This document shows positions 1-7,174 of a stretch of DNA of 33,005 bases, piece after piece; within the stretch, counting starts at the first letter, position 1; each line of letters starts with the position of its first letter. Under the pieces are notes generated by a model. That model had not been told where the DNA came from. It ran no database searches and saw only the letters and a list, made by a program, of their open reading frames with translations. Source of the DNA: Mycetohabitans sp. B8. Its GTDB lineage: Bacteria > Pseudomonadota > Gammaproteobacteria > Burkholderiales > Burkholderiaceae. The position numbers and the translations under genes are program-made. The stretch is taken from positions 1 through 33,005 of the forward strand of contig NZ_JAHLKR010000009.1 of the NCBI RefSeq assembly GCF_021991875.1, read 5' to 3'.

Positions 1-69
1 GGGTGGGGGTCGGGCTGGGCACCCGATCTTGCGTCGTTGCGTTCGATATTCATGAGCGGGCAGGGTGGG

Positions 70-89
70 CCGGCCCGTGCCCGGGCCGG
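70..89. other. GC-rich hairpin in intergenic region
   Basis: Arms CCGGCCCG (70-77) and CGGGCCGG (82-89) are perfect inverted repeats around a 4-base loop. No T tract follows on either strand, so a classical intrinsic terminator is not shown. It lies about 25 bases before a larger hairpin, in the gene-free first 274 bases of the window. I see no coding region in bases 1-274. Confidence 0.5.
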
Positions 90-114
90 ACGATGTTCAC
101 GACAATGCATTTTA

Positions 115-156
115 CCCGACGTGATCGCGCGGCCCGTGCCGCGCGATCACGTCGGG
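115..156. other. Perfect 18-bp inverted repeat (strong hairpin)
   Basis: The arm at 115-132 (CCCGACGTGATCGCGCGG) is exactly complementary to the arm at 139-156, with a 6-base loop CCCGTG. The plus-strand 3' flank is GC-rich without a T run. The minus-strand 3' flank starts TAAAATG, so it is only weakly terminator-like. It lies about 120 bases upstream of the small lipoprotein gene. It could terminate transcription of a gene left of the window, stabilise an mRNA end, or be an operator-like palindrome. Confidence 0.7.
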
Positions 157-274
157 AGGCTGCCGCGGCTGCAACACCTGTAACAGCGCGTAAAACCGTT
201 TGCCACCCCGCGCCTTGGTCTCTTAGGCTCCCTGCGCACGCGTATGCGCGCGGATCTGGTCATAAGGAGAAGAA

Positions 275-484
275 ATGAACGCTAAGGCATCGACGCTCGC
301 AAAGGTGGTGGTCCTGGTATCGCTCGTTCCGGCATTGTCTGCATGCGGGTCGTTGTCGCGCTCGGAAAAACACGCGGCGGTGGGTGCGGCGGCCGGGGGC
401 GCGCTCGGTTACGTGTTGACTGGCGGGCCGTTGGGCACGGTGTTGGGTGCGGCCGCTGGCGGCCTGGTCGGTGCAGGCCATTGA
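275..484 (+). CDS. Small glycine-zipper lipoprotein (OsmB-like)
   Basis: This is a 69-residue protein with a lipoprotein signal peptide: positively charged start (MNAKAS), a hydrophobic stretch and a lipobox ending L-S-A-C, with the lipidated cysteine at about residue 24. The mature part carries a glycine-zipper pattern (GAAAGGALGYVLTGGPLGTVLGAAAGG), typical of small OsmB-like outer-membrane-associated lipoproteins. A good Shine-Dalgarno (AAGGAG) lies a few bases before the ATG, which fixes the start. The length is normal for this class. The exact role is unknown; members are linked to envelope stress. A degraded ggt gene follows. Confidence 0.8.
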   Translation: MNAKASTLAKVVVLVSLVPALSACGSLSRSEKHAAVGAAAGGALGYVLTGGPLGTVLGAAAGGLVGAGH

Positions 485-501
485 TGCGTGATACTGAGTG
501 A

Positions 502-990
502 TACATCCACCTAATCGCGGAGATCGAAAAGCGCGTGTTTGCCGAACGCGCACAATACCTGGGTGATCCGGAATACTACAAGGTGCCAGTCGCGCAGTTG
601 ATCGACGAGTCGTACCTGACCAGGCGGGCGACCGAGGTCGACCCGAAAGTGCCGTCGGACACCCGTAGCGTGCAGGCAGGCCTGGGCATGGTCACTGCGC
701 AACGCGTGAGCCGCGTCACGGCGAACGAACGCGCCGAGACTACGCACTACTCGGTAGTCGATAGGAGGCCATTGCCGTGATGCGCTTTCATCATCAGTTG
801 CTGCCGCCAAACACGATTTTCTGGGAGCCGTATCGGCCAATCGAGGGTGCGCTCGCGCAGCCACTCCAGGCGCTCGGCTATACGCTGGAAGGGCAGGCGT
901 TCAACGGCGACGTCCAACTCGTGAAGATCAACGGTGACACGCCTGAGCCGGTGGCGGACCCCCGCAAGCGCGGCGTCGCGAGGGTGATCC
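502..990 (+). pseudogene. ggt: Gamma-glutamyltransferase remnant with internal deletion
   Basis: Two pieces of a gamma-glutamyltransferase lie in different frames. The first (502-780) reads HLIAEIEKRVFAERAQYLGD and continues to ETTHYSVVD, the region containing the autoprocessing and catalytic threonine (codon 739-741), then diverges and stops at 778-780. The second (from 777) begins MRFHHQLLPPNTIFWEPY, which is near the C-terminus of the family, and ends PVADPRKRGVARV. The stretch that normally lies between these motifs, on the order of 100 residues in the small subunit, is missing. The large subunit upstream of residue block HLIAE is also absent. The enzyme normally cleaves gamma-glutamyl bonds of glutathione in the periplasm; this copy cannot make a full small subunit. 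A stop codon at 499-501 precedes the first piece. Confidence 0.8.
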
Positions 991-1057
991 GGTCGGGCGG
1001 CTGTCCGATGCGCCGCCGCGCCGCTCGGTACGAGCGGGGCGCGGGCGCTAGCACGAA

Positions 1058-1552
1058 CTACAGCTTGAGCACGATCAGCAACGTCAACGGATAAAGCCTG
1101 GCAAAGCCCTCGCGACGGCAGCGCGTGGCGTTCGCGCCTATTTCGGCGAGCGCGATCGCGAGCACGGCGCAACTCGACGACTGCAGCGCGCCAAAGGTAT
1201 CGTGAAACAGTGCTCGCCCAAGCGCGAAGCCGAACAACAGCGAGCCGGCGCTCGATGAGAATGCCGACATGCGGCGCTCCAGGTGGTGCTGCGCGGCGTC
1301 GAGCCGCCGCGCGGCGCCGTGCGGCATGAACGCGAACACGAGCGCGCCGCCACACTGGAGCGTGCAGGCAAGCGCCATCGCGGCAAAGGCAAGGTAGAGC
1401 AACGATACCGGCAATGCAAGCTTATCGATTGCGTACGGGCGCCCGCACCACTGCAGCGTGAGCGCGGCGGCCAGGCCTAGCGCGCCGAACAGCGGCAGGT
1501 CGTGCCGCAGGTCGGTCCACAGCTTGAACCATGCGTTAGGTGCACGCTCCAT
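1058..1552 (-). CDS. Small integral membrane protein of unknown function
   Basis: This is a 164-residue protein starting MERAPNAWFKLW. It has several hydrophobic segments (around DLPLFGALGLAAALTL, LPVSLLYLAFAAMALACTL, AFSSSAGSLLFGFALGRALF and ALQSSSCAVLAIALAEIGA), suggesting about four membrane passes. I recognise no family. The ATG at 1552 lies one base after the stop codon of the CoA-transferase remnant, so the two were probably one operon, and I prefer this start over an upstream in-frame one at 1597 that would overlap the neighbour. With its upstream partner broken, expression may now depend on the promoter near 1954. The reading frame itself appears intact. Confidence 0.6.
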   Translation of the reverse strand: MERAPNAWFKLWTDLRHDLPLFGALGLAAALTLQWCGRPYAIDKLALPVSLLYLAFAAMALACTLQCGGALVFAFMPHGAARRLDAAQHHLERRMSAFSSSAGSLLFGFALGRALFHDTFGALQSSSCAVLAIALAEIGANATRCRREGFARLYPLTLLIVLKL

Positions 1553-1553
1553 G

Positions 1554-1890
1554 TTAGATGACCCGTTGCTCGCGTAATGCGGCGAGCGTGGCCGCATTGT
1601 CGCCGAGCCATTCGGCTAACACTTCATCGGTATGCTGGCCGAGGGTCAGCGGCGCGAGGCGGGCTTGCGGCGGTGTCGCGCTCATCTTTACCGGGTTGGC
1701 CACCCGCATCGTGGTACCGTCGCTTGGGTGCGGCAAGCCCCGCATCGCGGTACCGTCGCTCGGGTGCGGCAAGCCGACGCGTAATCCTCGTGTGATGACT
1801 GGCGGATCGTCGAATACTTGTTGAAGGTCGTTGATCGGCCCGTATGGCACGCCGGCACGCTCCAGCGCAACGCGCGTCAGGTCCAGAGCG
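1554..1890 (-). pseudogene. C-terminal remnant of a CaiB/BaiF (family III) CoA-transferase
   Basis: The minus strand encodes about 110 residues matching the C-terminal part of family III CoA-transferases: ALERAGVPYGPINDLQQVFDDP, then VANPVKMS and LGQHTDEVLAEWLG, ending LREQRVI. Full-length members are about 400 residues and have a catalytic aspartate and CoA-binding part in the missing N-terminal portion. Upstream of about 1890 the frame is unrelated and runs into the alaS promoter region, so roughly the first three quarters of the gene is gone. The remnant also carries an in-frame 36-bp tandem duplication (1705-1776) that doubles GLPHPSDGT-MR. An alternative is a short expressed ORF starting at 1982, but no function could be expected. 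Confidence 0.75.
1705..1776. repeat. 36-bp tandem duplication inside the CoA-transferase remnant
   Basis: Bases 1705-1740 and 1741-1776 are adjacent copies differing at three positions by eye (unit begins CGCATCG, then a variable base, then GGTACCGTCGCT). Being 36 bases long, the duplication keeps frame and doubles a 12-residue block, GLPHPSDGT-MR. Confidence 0.85.
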
Positions 1891-1953
1891 CGCAGGTAAG
1901 TCAAGGCTCCCATAAACCGAACATGTCTCCTTGCAAGTGCGACGGTTGCAGCG

Positions 1954-1959
1954 ATTATA
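1954..1959 (-). promoter_or_regulatory. Candidate -10 box, minus strand (towards CoA-transferase remnant)
   Basis: On the minus strand these bases read TATAAT, preceded by CCCG. The site is the left arm of a perfect 10-bp inverted repeat (1954-1963 with 1983-1992), so it mirrors the alaS -10 box. It faces the CoA-transferase remnant and the membrane protein. No convincing -35 box was found. Confidence 0.45.
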
Positions 1960-1986
1960 CGGGGGCGGGACGCTGTGCCCATCCCG

Positions 1987-1992
1987 TATAAT
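1987..1992 (+). promoter_or_regulatory. Candidate -10 box of alaS
   Basis: TATAAT preceded by CCCG lies 80 bases before the alaS ATG at 2073. It is the right arm of a 10-bp inverted repeat (ATTATACGGG at 1954-1963, CCCGTATAAT at 1983-1992, 19-base spacer). The -35 region (about 1964-1969) is G-rich and does not resemble TTGACA. Confidence 0.5.
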
Positions 1993-2072
1993 CAATCGTT
2001 TAAACGCATGCGCCCGTGTCCGGATTCACCTGATGCGCTGGCGCGCCAGCGACAGACCACTTGAAGCACGCT

Positions 2073-4697
2073 ATGAAAGCCGCTGAAATCCGCGAGAAGT
2101 TCCTGAGGTTCTTCGAATCGAAGGGCCATACGATTGTTCGCTCGTCAAGCCTCGTGCCCGCCAACGATCCGACGCTGCTGTTCACCAACTCCGGCATGGT
2201 GCAGTTCAAGGACGTGTTTCTGGGCGCCGACACGCGGCCGTACTCGCGGGCCACGACCGCGCAACGCAGCGTGCGGGCCGGCGGTAAGCACAACGATCTG
2301 GAGAACGTCGGCTATACCGCCCGGCACCATACGTTCTTCGAGATGCTGGGCAACTTTTCGTTCGGCGACTATTTCAAGCGCGACGCGATCCACTATGCGT
2401 GGGAATTGCTCATACGCGTCTATCAACTGCCGCCCGAGAAGCTGATCGTGACCGTCTATCACGAGGACGACGAGGCGTACAACATCTGGGCCAACGAAAT
2501 CGGCGTGCCGCTCGAGCGGATCATCCGCATCGGCGACAACAAGGGCGCTCGTTATGCTTCGGACAATTTCTGGCAAATGGCCGATACCGGTCCCTGTGGC
2601 CCGTGCTCGGAGATTTTTTATGATCATGGCCCGCAGGTGTGGGGCGGGCCGCCCGGATCGGCCGACGAGGATGGCGACCGCTTCATCGAGATCTGGAACC
2701 TTGTGTTCATGCAGTTCAACCGCGATGCACAAGGCAACCTGACGCCGTTGCCCAAGCAGTGCGTCGATACCGGCATGGGCCTGGAGCGGCTCGCCGCGGT
2801 GTTGCAGCACGTGCACAGCAACTACGAGATCGATCTATTCCAACGGTTGATCGCCGCGGCGGCTCGCGAAACTGACGTGTCGGATCTTGTGCACAACTCG
2901 CTGAAGGTGATCGCCGACCATATCCGTGCGTGCGGCTTCTTGATCGTTGACGGCGTGATCCCGGGCAATGAGGGGCGCGGCTACGTGCTGCGCCGCATTG
3001 TGCGCCGTGCGATCCGCCACGGCTACAAGCTTGGCCGCAAGAGCCCGTTCTTTCATCGGCTAGTCGAGGATCTGGTCAGCGAGATGGGGGCCGCCTATCC
3101 TGAGCTGACAGCGGCGCAGCAGCGCGTGACCGACGTACTGCGCCAAGAAGAGGAACGATTCTTCGAGACGATCGAGCACGGGATGTCGATCCTGGACGCC
3201 GCGCTGTCCGAGCTCGCGGCGCGCGGTGCGAAAGTGCTCGACGGTGAGCTTGCGTTCAAGCTGCACGATACGTACGGCTTCCCACTGGACTTGACAGCGG
3301 ACGTGTGCCGCGAGCGGGGCATCGGCGTCGATGAGGTGGCGTTCGATGAAGCGATGGCGCGCCAGCGCGAGCAGGCGCGTGCGGCCGGCAAGTTCCGGAT
3401 GGCCCAGACGCTCGACTATACGGGCGGCAAGACGACATTCCACGGCTATGACAAGCATGTGTTCGACGATGCCAAGGTCGTCGCGGTGTATGTCGACGGC
3501 CTAGCGGTGCCGTCGCTGCAGGTGGGCCAGCAGGGCGTGGTCGTGCTTGACCAGACGCCTTTCTATGCGGAGTCGGGCGGCCAGGTCGGCGACCAGGGCA
3601 CGATCGGCAATGCGACGGCGCGCTTTGCGGTGTTTGACACGTTGAAGGTGCAGGCCGGCGTGGTCGGTCACCACGGTACCCTCGAGCAGGGCGAGCTGAA
3701 GGTGGGCGATGTCGTTAGCGCGCGCGTCGATGCCGAGCGGCGCGCGCGCACCGCGCGCAATCACTCGGCGACGCACTTGATGCACAAGGCGCTGCGCGAG
3801 GTGCTGGGCCCGCATGTGCAGCAAAAGGGCTCGCTGGTCGATCCGGACAAGACCCGTTTCGATTTCTCGCATCATGCGCCGCTCAGCGATGACGAGATCC
3901 GTCGCGTCGAGGCGATCGTCAATGCCGAAGTGCTGGCCAATACGCCGGGTATCGCGCAAGTGATGCCATTCGATGACGCGGTCAAGTCGGGCGCGATAGC
4001 GCTGTTCGGCGAAAAGTACGGCGACGAGGTCCGCGTGCTCGACCTGGGTTTCTCGCGCGAGTTGTGCGGTGGCACACATGTGCGGCGCACCGGCGACATT
4101 GGTTTGTTCAAGATCGTGTTCGAAGGGGGGGTGGCCGCCGGCATCCGCCGTGTCGAGGCGATCACCGGTGACAATGCGTTGCGCTATGTGCAAAACCTGG
4201 AGGCGATGCTCGCGGGAGCTGCCACGGCATTGAAGGTCCAGCCGGCGGAGCTTGCCCCGCGCATCGCGCAGATGCAAGACCAGCTCAAGGTGCTAGAAAA
4301 GGAACGGGCGCAACTCAAATCGAAGGTCGCGTCGAGCCAGGGCGATGAGTTGGCGAGTCAGGCGTTCGACGTGGCGGGCGTGCGTGTGTTGGCGGCTCAA
4401 CTCGAAGGTGCCGATGTGAAGACACTGCGTGAAACGGTGGACAAGCTGAAGGATAAGCTCAAGCATGCAGCAATCGTGCTGGCGAGCGTCGACGGTGGCA
4501 AGGTCAGCCTGATCGCCGGCGTGACGACCGACGCGAGCAAAAAGGTCAAGGCTGGCGAACTGGTCAACTTCGTTGCGCAGCAGGTCGGCGGTAAGGGTGG
4601 CGGCCGTACGGACATGGCGCAGGCGGGCGGCACCGATCCGTCGAAGCTGCCGGCGGCGCTCTGCGGCGTCAAGGAATGGATTCAGGCGCGATTGTAA
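2073..4697 (+). CDS. alaS: Alanine--tRNA ligase
   Basis: This 874-residue class II aminoacyl-tRNA synthetase charges tRNA-Ala in the cytoplasm. The start [19 protein letters not shown] is the usual bacterial AlaS N-terminus, so I chose ATG 2073 over an in-frame TTG at 2061. The catalytic domain fills about the first 450 residues ([39 protein letters not shown]). The editing domain has the zinc-binding HSATH (residues 564-568) and CGGTH (665-669), all ligands present, so mischarged Ser and Gly should be removed. The C-terminal DHHA1 domain with a glycine-rich tail ([15 protein letters not shown]) is complete. The length is normal. It converges on the LysR gene with about 42 bases between the stops. 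Confidence 0.98.
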   Translation: MKAAEIREKFLRFFESKGHTIVRSSSLVPANDPTLLFTNSGMVQFKDVFLGADTRPYSRATTAQRSVRAGGKHNDLENVGYTARHHTFFEMLGNFSFGDYFKRDAIHYAWELLIRVYQLPPEKLIVTVYHEDDEAYNIWANEIGVPLERIIRIGDNKGARYASDNFWQMADTGPCGPCSEIFYDHGPQVWGGPPGSADEDGDRFIEIWNLVFMQFNRDAQGNLTPLPKQCVDTGMGLERLAAVLQHVHSNYEIDLFQRLIAAAARETDVSDLVHNSLKVIADHIRACGFLIVDGVIPGNEGRGYVLRRIVRRAIRHGYKLGRKSPFFHRLVEDLVSEMGAAYPELTAAQQRVTDVLRQEEERFFETIEHGMSILDAALSELAARGAKVLDGELAFKLHDTYGFPLDLTADVCRERGIGVDEVAFDEAMARQREQARAAGKFRMAQTLDYTGGKTTFHGYDKHVFDDAKVVAVYVDGLAVPSLQVGQQGVVVLDQTPFYAESGGQVGDQGTIGNATARFAVFDTLKVQAGVVGHHGTLEQGELKVGDVVSARVDAERRARTARNHSATHLMHKALREVLGPHVQQKGSLVDPDKTRFDFSHHAPLSDDEIRRVEAIVNAEVLANTPGIAQVMPFDDAVKSGAIALFGEKYGDEVRVLDLGFSRELCGGTHVRRTGDIGLFKIVFEGGVAAGIRRVEAITGDNALRYVQNLEAMLAGAATALKVQPAELAPRIAQMQDQLKVLEKERAQLKSKVASSQGDELASQAFDVAGVRVLAAQLEGADVKTLRETVDKLKDKLKHAAIVLASVDGGKVSLIAGVTTDASKKVKAGELVNFVAQQVGGKGGGRTDMAQAGGTDPSKLPAALCGVKEWIQARL

Positions 4698-4739
4698 ACA
4701 CGCCGCGGGGATAACCGCCGTGTCGCGGTGCAGTGGCGC

Positions 4740-5744
4740 TCACGCAGCGCGGCCTGCGGACGCAATTGGAGCGGCGGGCGGCTGCCGCCGACGCGACGGC
4801 GGCGGCCGCGATGGCGTCGCAGTTGCCGTGGCCGTCGCGGCGTGGGGTGGCGCGACGGCCACGGCAAGGTCAGCCAGCAGGATTTGCCGCAGCGCCCGGG
4901 CCGCGGATGACGCGTACCCGCGTCGCCAGGCGAGCAGCGTATCGATCGTGCCGATGTCAGGCAATGGGTGCATCGATAGACCCATTTCATGTCCGCTCGC
5001 ACGCTGCAGTTCGAGCACTGAGCGGGGGGCCACGGCGATGCCGGCCCCGGCGGCGACGCAGGCCACGATCGCATGATACGAGCCGAGCTCGAGCACGCGG
5101 TGAGGTCGCAGCGCGTCGTGCGCGTACCAGCGTTCGGCATACGCGCGATACGCGCAGCCTGGCTCGAATGCAACCAGCGTGGCAACGCCCACGTCCCGCG
5201 GCTGGCGGATGGGCGGGTGATCGCGCGCGGCGATCAGCACAAGCTCCTCGCGATACACGGGCGTGAGCTCGAACATGTCGGTGAGGTGGGACAGGCCCTC
5301 CACCGGTGTGGCGATCAGCGCGACATCGATATCGAACGCCCGCAAGCGGTTGATTAGGCAACCGGTTGTACCCGTTGCGAGTTCCAGCGTCACGTCTGGC
5401 CACTGGTTATGATATTCGGCCAGTCGTTGCGGCAAGCGCGTTGCCGCGGTGCTTTCCATTGCCCCTAACCGCAGTCTGCCGTGAGGACGCTCGTTGGCGA
5501 GCGCATCGCGTGCTTCATCGGCCAGCGCGAGCAGGCGTTCGGCATAGTCGAGCAGCGTATGGCCCGCCGGCGTCAGCACCAGCTTGCGGCCTTCTCGGAA
5601 GAACAGTTGCGTGCCGAGTGCTCCCTCGAGCTGCTTGATCCGCGTCGTCACGTTTGACTGCACCCGATGCAGCTTCGCCGCGGCGCGCGTAATGCCATTT
5701 TCGCGAACGACAGTGCAAAAAATCGACAACGCAGCAAGATCCAT
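4740..5744 (-). CDS. LysR-family transcriptional regulator
   Basis: This is a 334-residue LysR-type regulator. The N-terminal winged helix-turn-helix (about residues 1-60: MDLAALSIFCTVVRENGITRAAAKLHRVQSNVTTRIKQLE) is followed by a linker helix and a periplasmic-binding-protein-like effector domain (GRLRLGAMESTAATRLPQ, DIDVALIATP, FEPGCAYRAYAERW, VACVAAGAGIAVAPRSVLE). ATG 5744 fits the family N-terminus; an upstream in-frame start at 5783 would add 13 residues. The last 45 or so residues are an Ala/Pro/Arg/Thr-rich tail (ATATATPSRPPPSRRRQ) not typical of the family, encoded by GC-rich low-complexity DNA. The inducer and target are unknown; LysR regulators often control a divergent neighbour, but here only a non-coding gap and a gene remnant lie upstream. 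Confidence 0.9.
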   Translation of the reverse strand: MDLAALSIFCTVVRENGITRAAAKLHRVQSNVTTRIKQLEGALGTQLFFREGRKLVLTPAGHTLLDYAERLLALADEARDALANERPHGRLRLGAMESTAATRLPQRLAEYHNQWPDVTLELATGTTGCLINRLRAFDIDVALIATPVEGLSHLTDMFELTPVYREELVLIAARDHPPIRQPRDVGVATLVAFEPGCAYRAYAERWYAHDALRPHRVLELGSYHAIVACVAAGAGIAVAPRSVLELQRASGHEMGLSMHPLPDIGTIDTLLAWRRGYASSAARALRQILLADLAVAVAPPHAATATATATPSRPPPSRRRQPPAAPIASAGRAA

Positions 5745-6065
5745 GGTTCTTTCCCGGAGATGTAGTGGGTCAGAATAATTCATTTTTTGAGATAGTGCGA
5801 CGCTGCTACGATCGGATCATCTAATGGGTTTTCTACGGTGGTGTCGTATTCCTGTCCGATCCCGACCAGACTTCATCGTCTGCCGAATCCATGCATGCTC
5901 CACGCGCCGGGGCAGCCATGCAAGACTCGCCGAAGCCCCGCGAGCCCGCCTCGCGCGTGGACGAGCAACAGGCGGCGCGGCCGCTGGCGCAGGCCCGATG
6001 CACGACGCGGCCAGGCGGCGTCTCAAAGCCGATACAATAGGCGGCTTTTTCGCGCATTTCAAACG
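5745..6065. other. Gap with no recognisable gene between LysR and the zinc-ribbon remnant
   Basis: I see open frames on both strands here, but none gives a recognisable protein, and they are Arg/Ala-rich in the way GC-rich non-coding frames are. The position, divergent from a LysR gene, is where a regulated target gene would normally sit, so a lost gene is possible. Confidence 0.4.
6026..6050 (+). terminator. Possible intrinsic terminator overlapping a TACAAT motif
   Basis: A six-base stem AAGCCG (6026-6031) pairs with CGGCTT (6042-6047) around a ten-base loop and runs into a TTTTT tract (6046-6050). The loop contains TACAAT, which could instead be a -10 box for the gene starting at 6066. 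Both readings are possible; the stem is short. Confidence 0.35.
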
Positions 6066-6224
6066 ATGATGGGATCGACACCCGCAGGTGCGCTGGGCAG
6101 CGACTACCGGTATTGTCCGCGCTGCCGCGCCGAATTGATTGACCGACCCGTTGCGCGCGGTGCTCGAACCGCTGGTTCGATAGCGGAGCGGCGGATGCGA
6201 TACGTCGAATGCCCGCGGATTTAA
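6066..6224 (+). pseudogene. Short zinc-ribbon fragment, probably a truncated NUDIX hydrolase
   Basis: A 52-residue reading frame begins MMGSTPAGALGSDYRYCPRC and continues RAELIDRPVARG before ending VECPRI. The YCPRCRAELIDR segment resembles the N-terminal zinc ribbon of NUDIX hydrolases such as the NADH pyrophosphatase type, with CPRC and a later single C-P. The second CxxC and the entire NUDIX box are missing because the frame stops just as livH begins. I infer a truncated gene. It could also be a small genuine zinc-ribbon peptide, but only three of four expected cysteines are present. Confidence 0.35.
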
Positions 6225-6226
6225 CG

Positions 6227-7174
6227 ATGCAATCGTTCGTTGTCGTATTGCTCAATGGCCTGAGCTATGGGTTGCTGTTGTTCCTATTGTGTGCCGGGCT
6301 GACACTTGTGTTCAGCTTGATGGGCGTAATGAACTTTGCGCATGCGAGTTTCTACATGCTCGGTGCCTACATCGGCTACACGGTCGCGCGCTACGGTGGC
6401 TTTGCCGCCGCGTTGATCCTCGCGCCGGCCGCGGTGGCCGGCCTGGCCGCCGCTTTCGAGCTTGGCGTGTTGCGCCGCGTGCACCGCCACGGGCCACTTG
6501 CCCAGTTGCTGGCGACCTTCGGCCTGGCTTATCTGATTGCCGAGTTCGTGCAATTGGGATGGGGCCGCTCGCCGTTGCCCGTCGTCGTGCCGCAGTGGCT
6601 CGATGGCGCACTGGTGAATTGGCATGCTGTGGCATTCTCCCGTCTTCGCGCCTTCATGATGGTGATCTCCGCTGGCGTGCTCGGCCTGTGTGCGCTGCTA
6701 CTGCGGTATTCCCGCGTTGGCCTAGTGATCGCGGCCGCGCGCACGCACCCGCACGCTGTGCAGGCGCTGGGCCATGATGTCGCTCGTGTGCATACCCAGG
6801 TGTTCGCGTGCGGCGCGGCGCTTGCCGCGGTGGCCGGTGTGCTCGGCGGCGTGGCATTCGTTACGGATACGTCGATGGCCGAAACGTTGGGTTCGGTCGT
6901 GTTTGCGATCGTCGTGGCGGGTGGAATGGGTTCGTTGGCTGGCGCATTCGCCGCGTCGCTGTTGTTTGGCATTGTGCAGACGCTGCTTGTCGGACTCGAC
7001 ATACGGCTTGGCGCGCTGCTCCATTGGATGGTGCCGATGATGGGCGAGACCGGCGCATGGGGCCGCATCACATTGGCACAACTCGCGCCAGTGACACCCT
7101 TTGTGTTGTTGATCATCGTATTGGCGTTGCGTCCGGGCGGGCTGGTGCGTGGCCATACGGAGCCGGACACATGA
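6227..7174 (+). CDS. Branched-chain amino-acid-type ABC transporter permease (LivH family)
   Basis: This 315-residue multi-spanning inner-membrane protein opens with MQSFVVVLLNGLSYGLLLFLL and contains the LivH hallmarks GLTLVFSLMGVMNFAHASFYMLGAY and, later, VVAGGMGSLAGAFAASLLFGIVQTLL. It forms one half of the membrane channel for import of branched-chain amino acids or related substrates (urea and amides in some relatives). I prefer ATG 6227 from family starts; ATG 6209 is also in frame. Its stop overlaps the start of the next gene (ATGA at 7171-7174), indicating translational coupling. The genes for LivM-LivG and LivF follow. No substrate-binding protein gene is visible, so the substrate cannot be stated. 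Confidence 0.92.
   Translation: MQSFVVVLLNGLSYGLLLFLLCAGLTLVFSLMGVMNFAHASFYMLGAYIGYTVARYGGFAAALILAPAAVAGLAAAFELGVLRRVHRHGPLAQLLATFGLAYLIAEFVQLGWGRSPLPVVVPQWLDGALVNWHAVAFSRLRAFMMVISAGVLGLCALLLRYSRVGLVIAAARTHPHAVQALGHDVARVHTQVFACGAALAAVAGVLGGVAFVTDTSMAETLGSVVFAIVVAGGMGSLAGAFAASLLFGIVQTLLVGLDIRLGALLHWMVPMMGETGAWGRITLAQLAPVTPFVLLIIVLALRPGGLVRGHTEPDT

Noticed and set aside
5833-6255. 140-codon minus-strand open frame between LysR and livH
   Set aside because: No similarity to any family that I recognise; it overlaps the livH start and the zinc-ribbon remnant, which is the more plausible signal.
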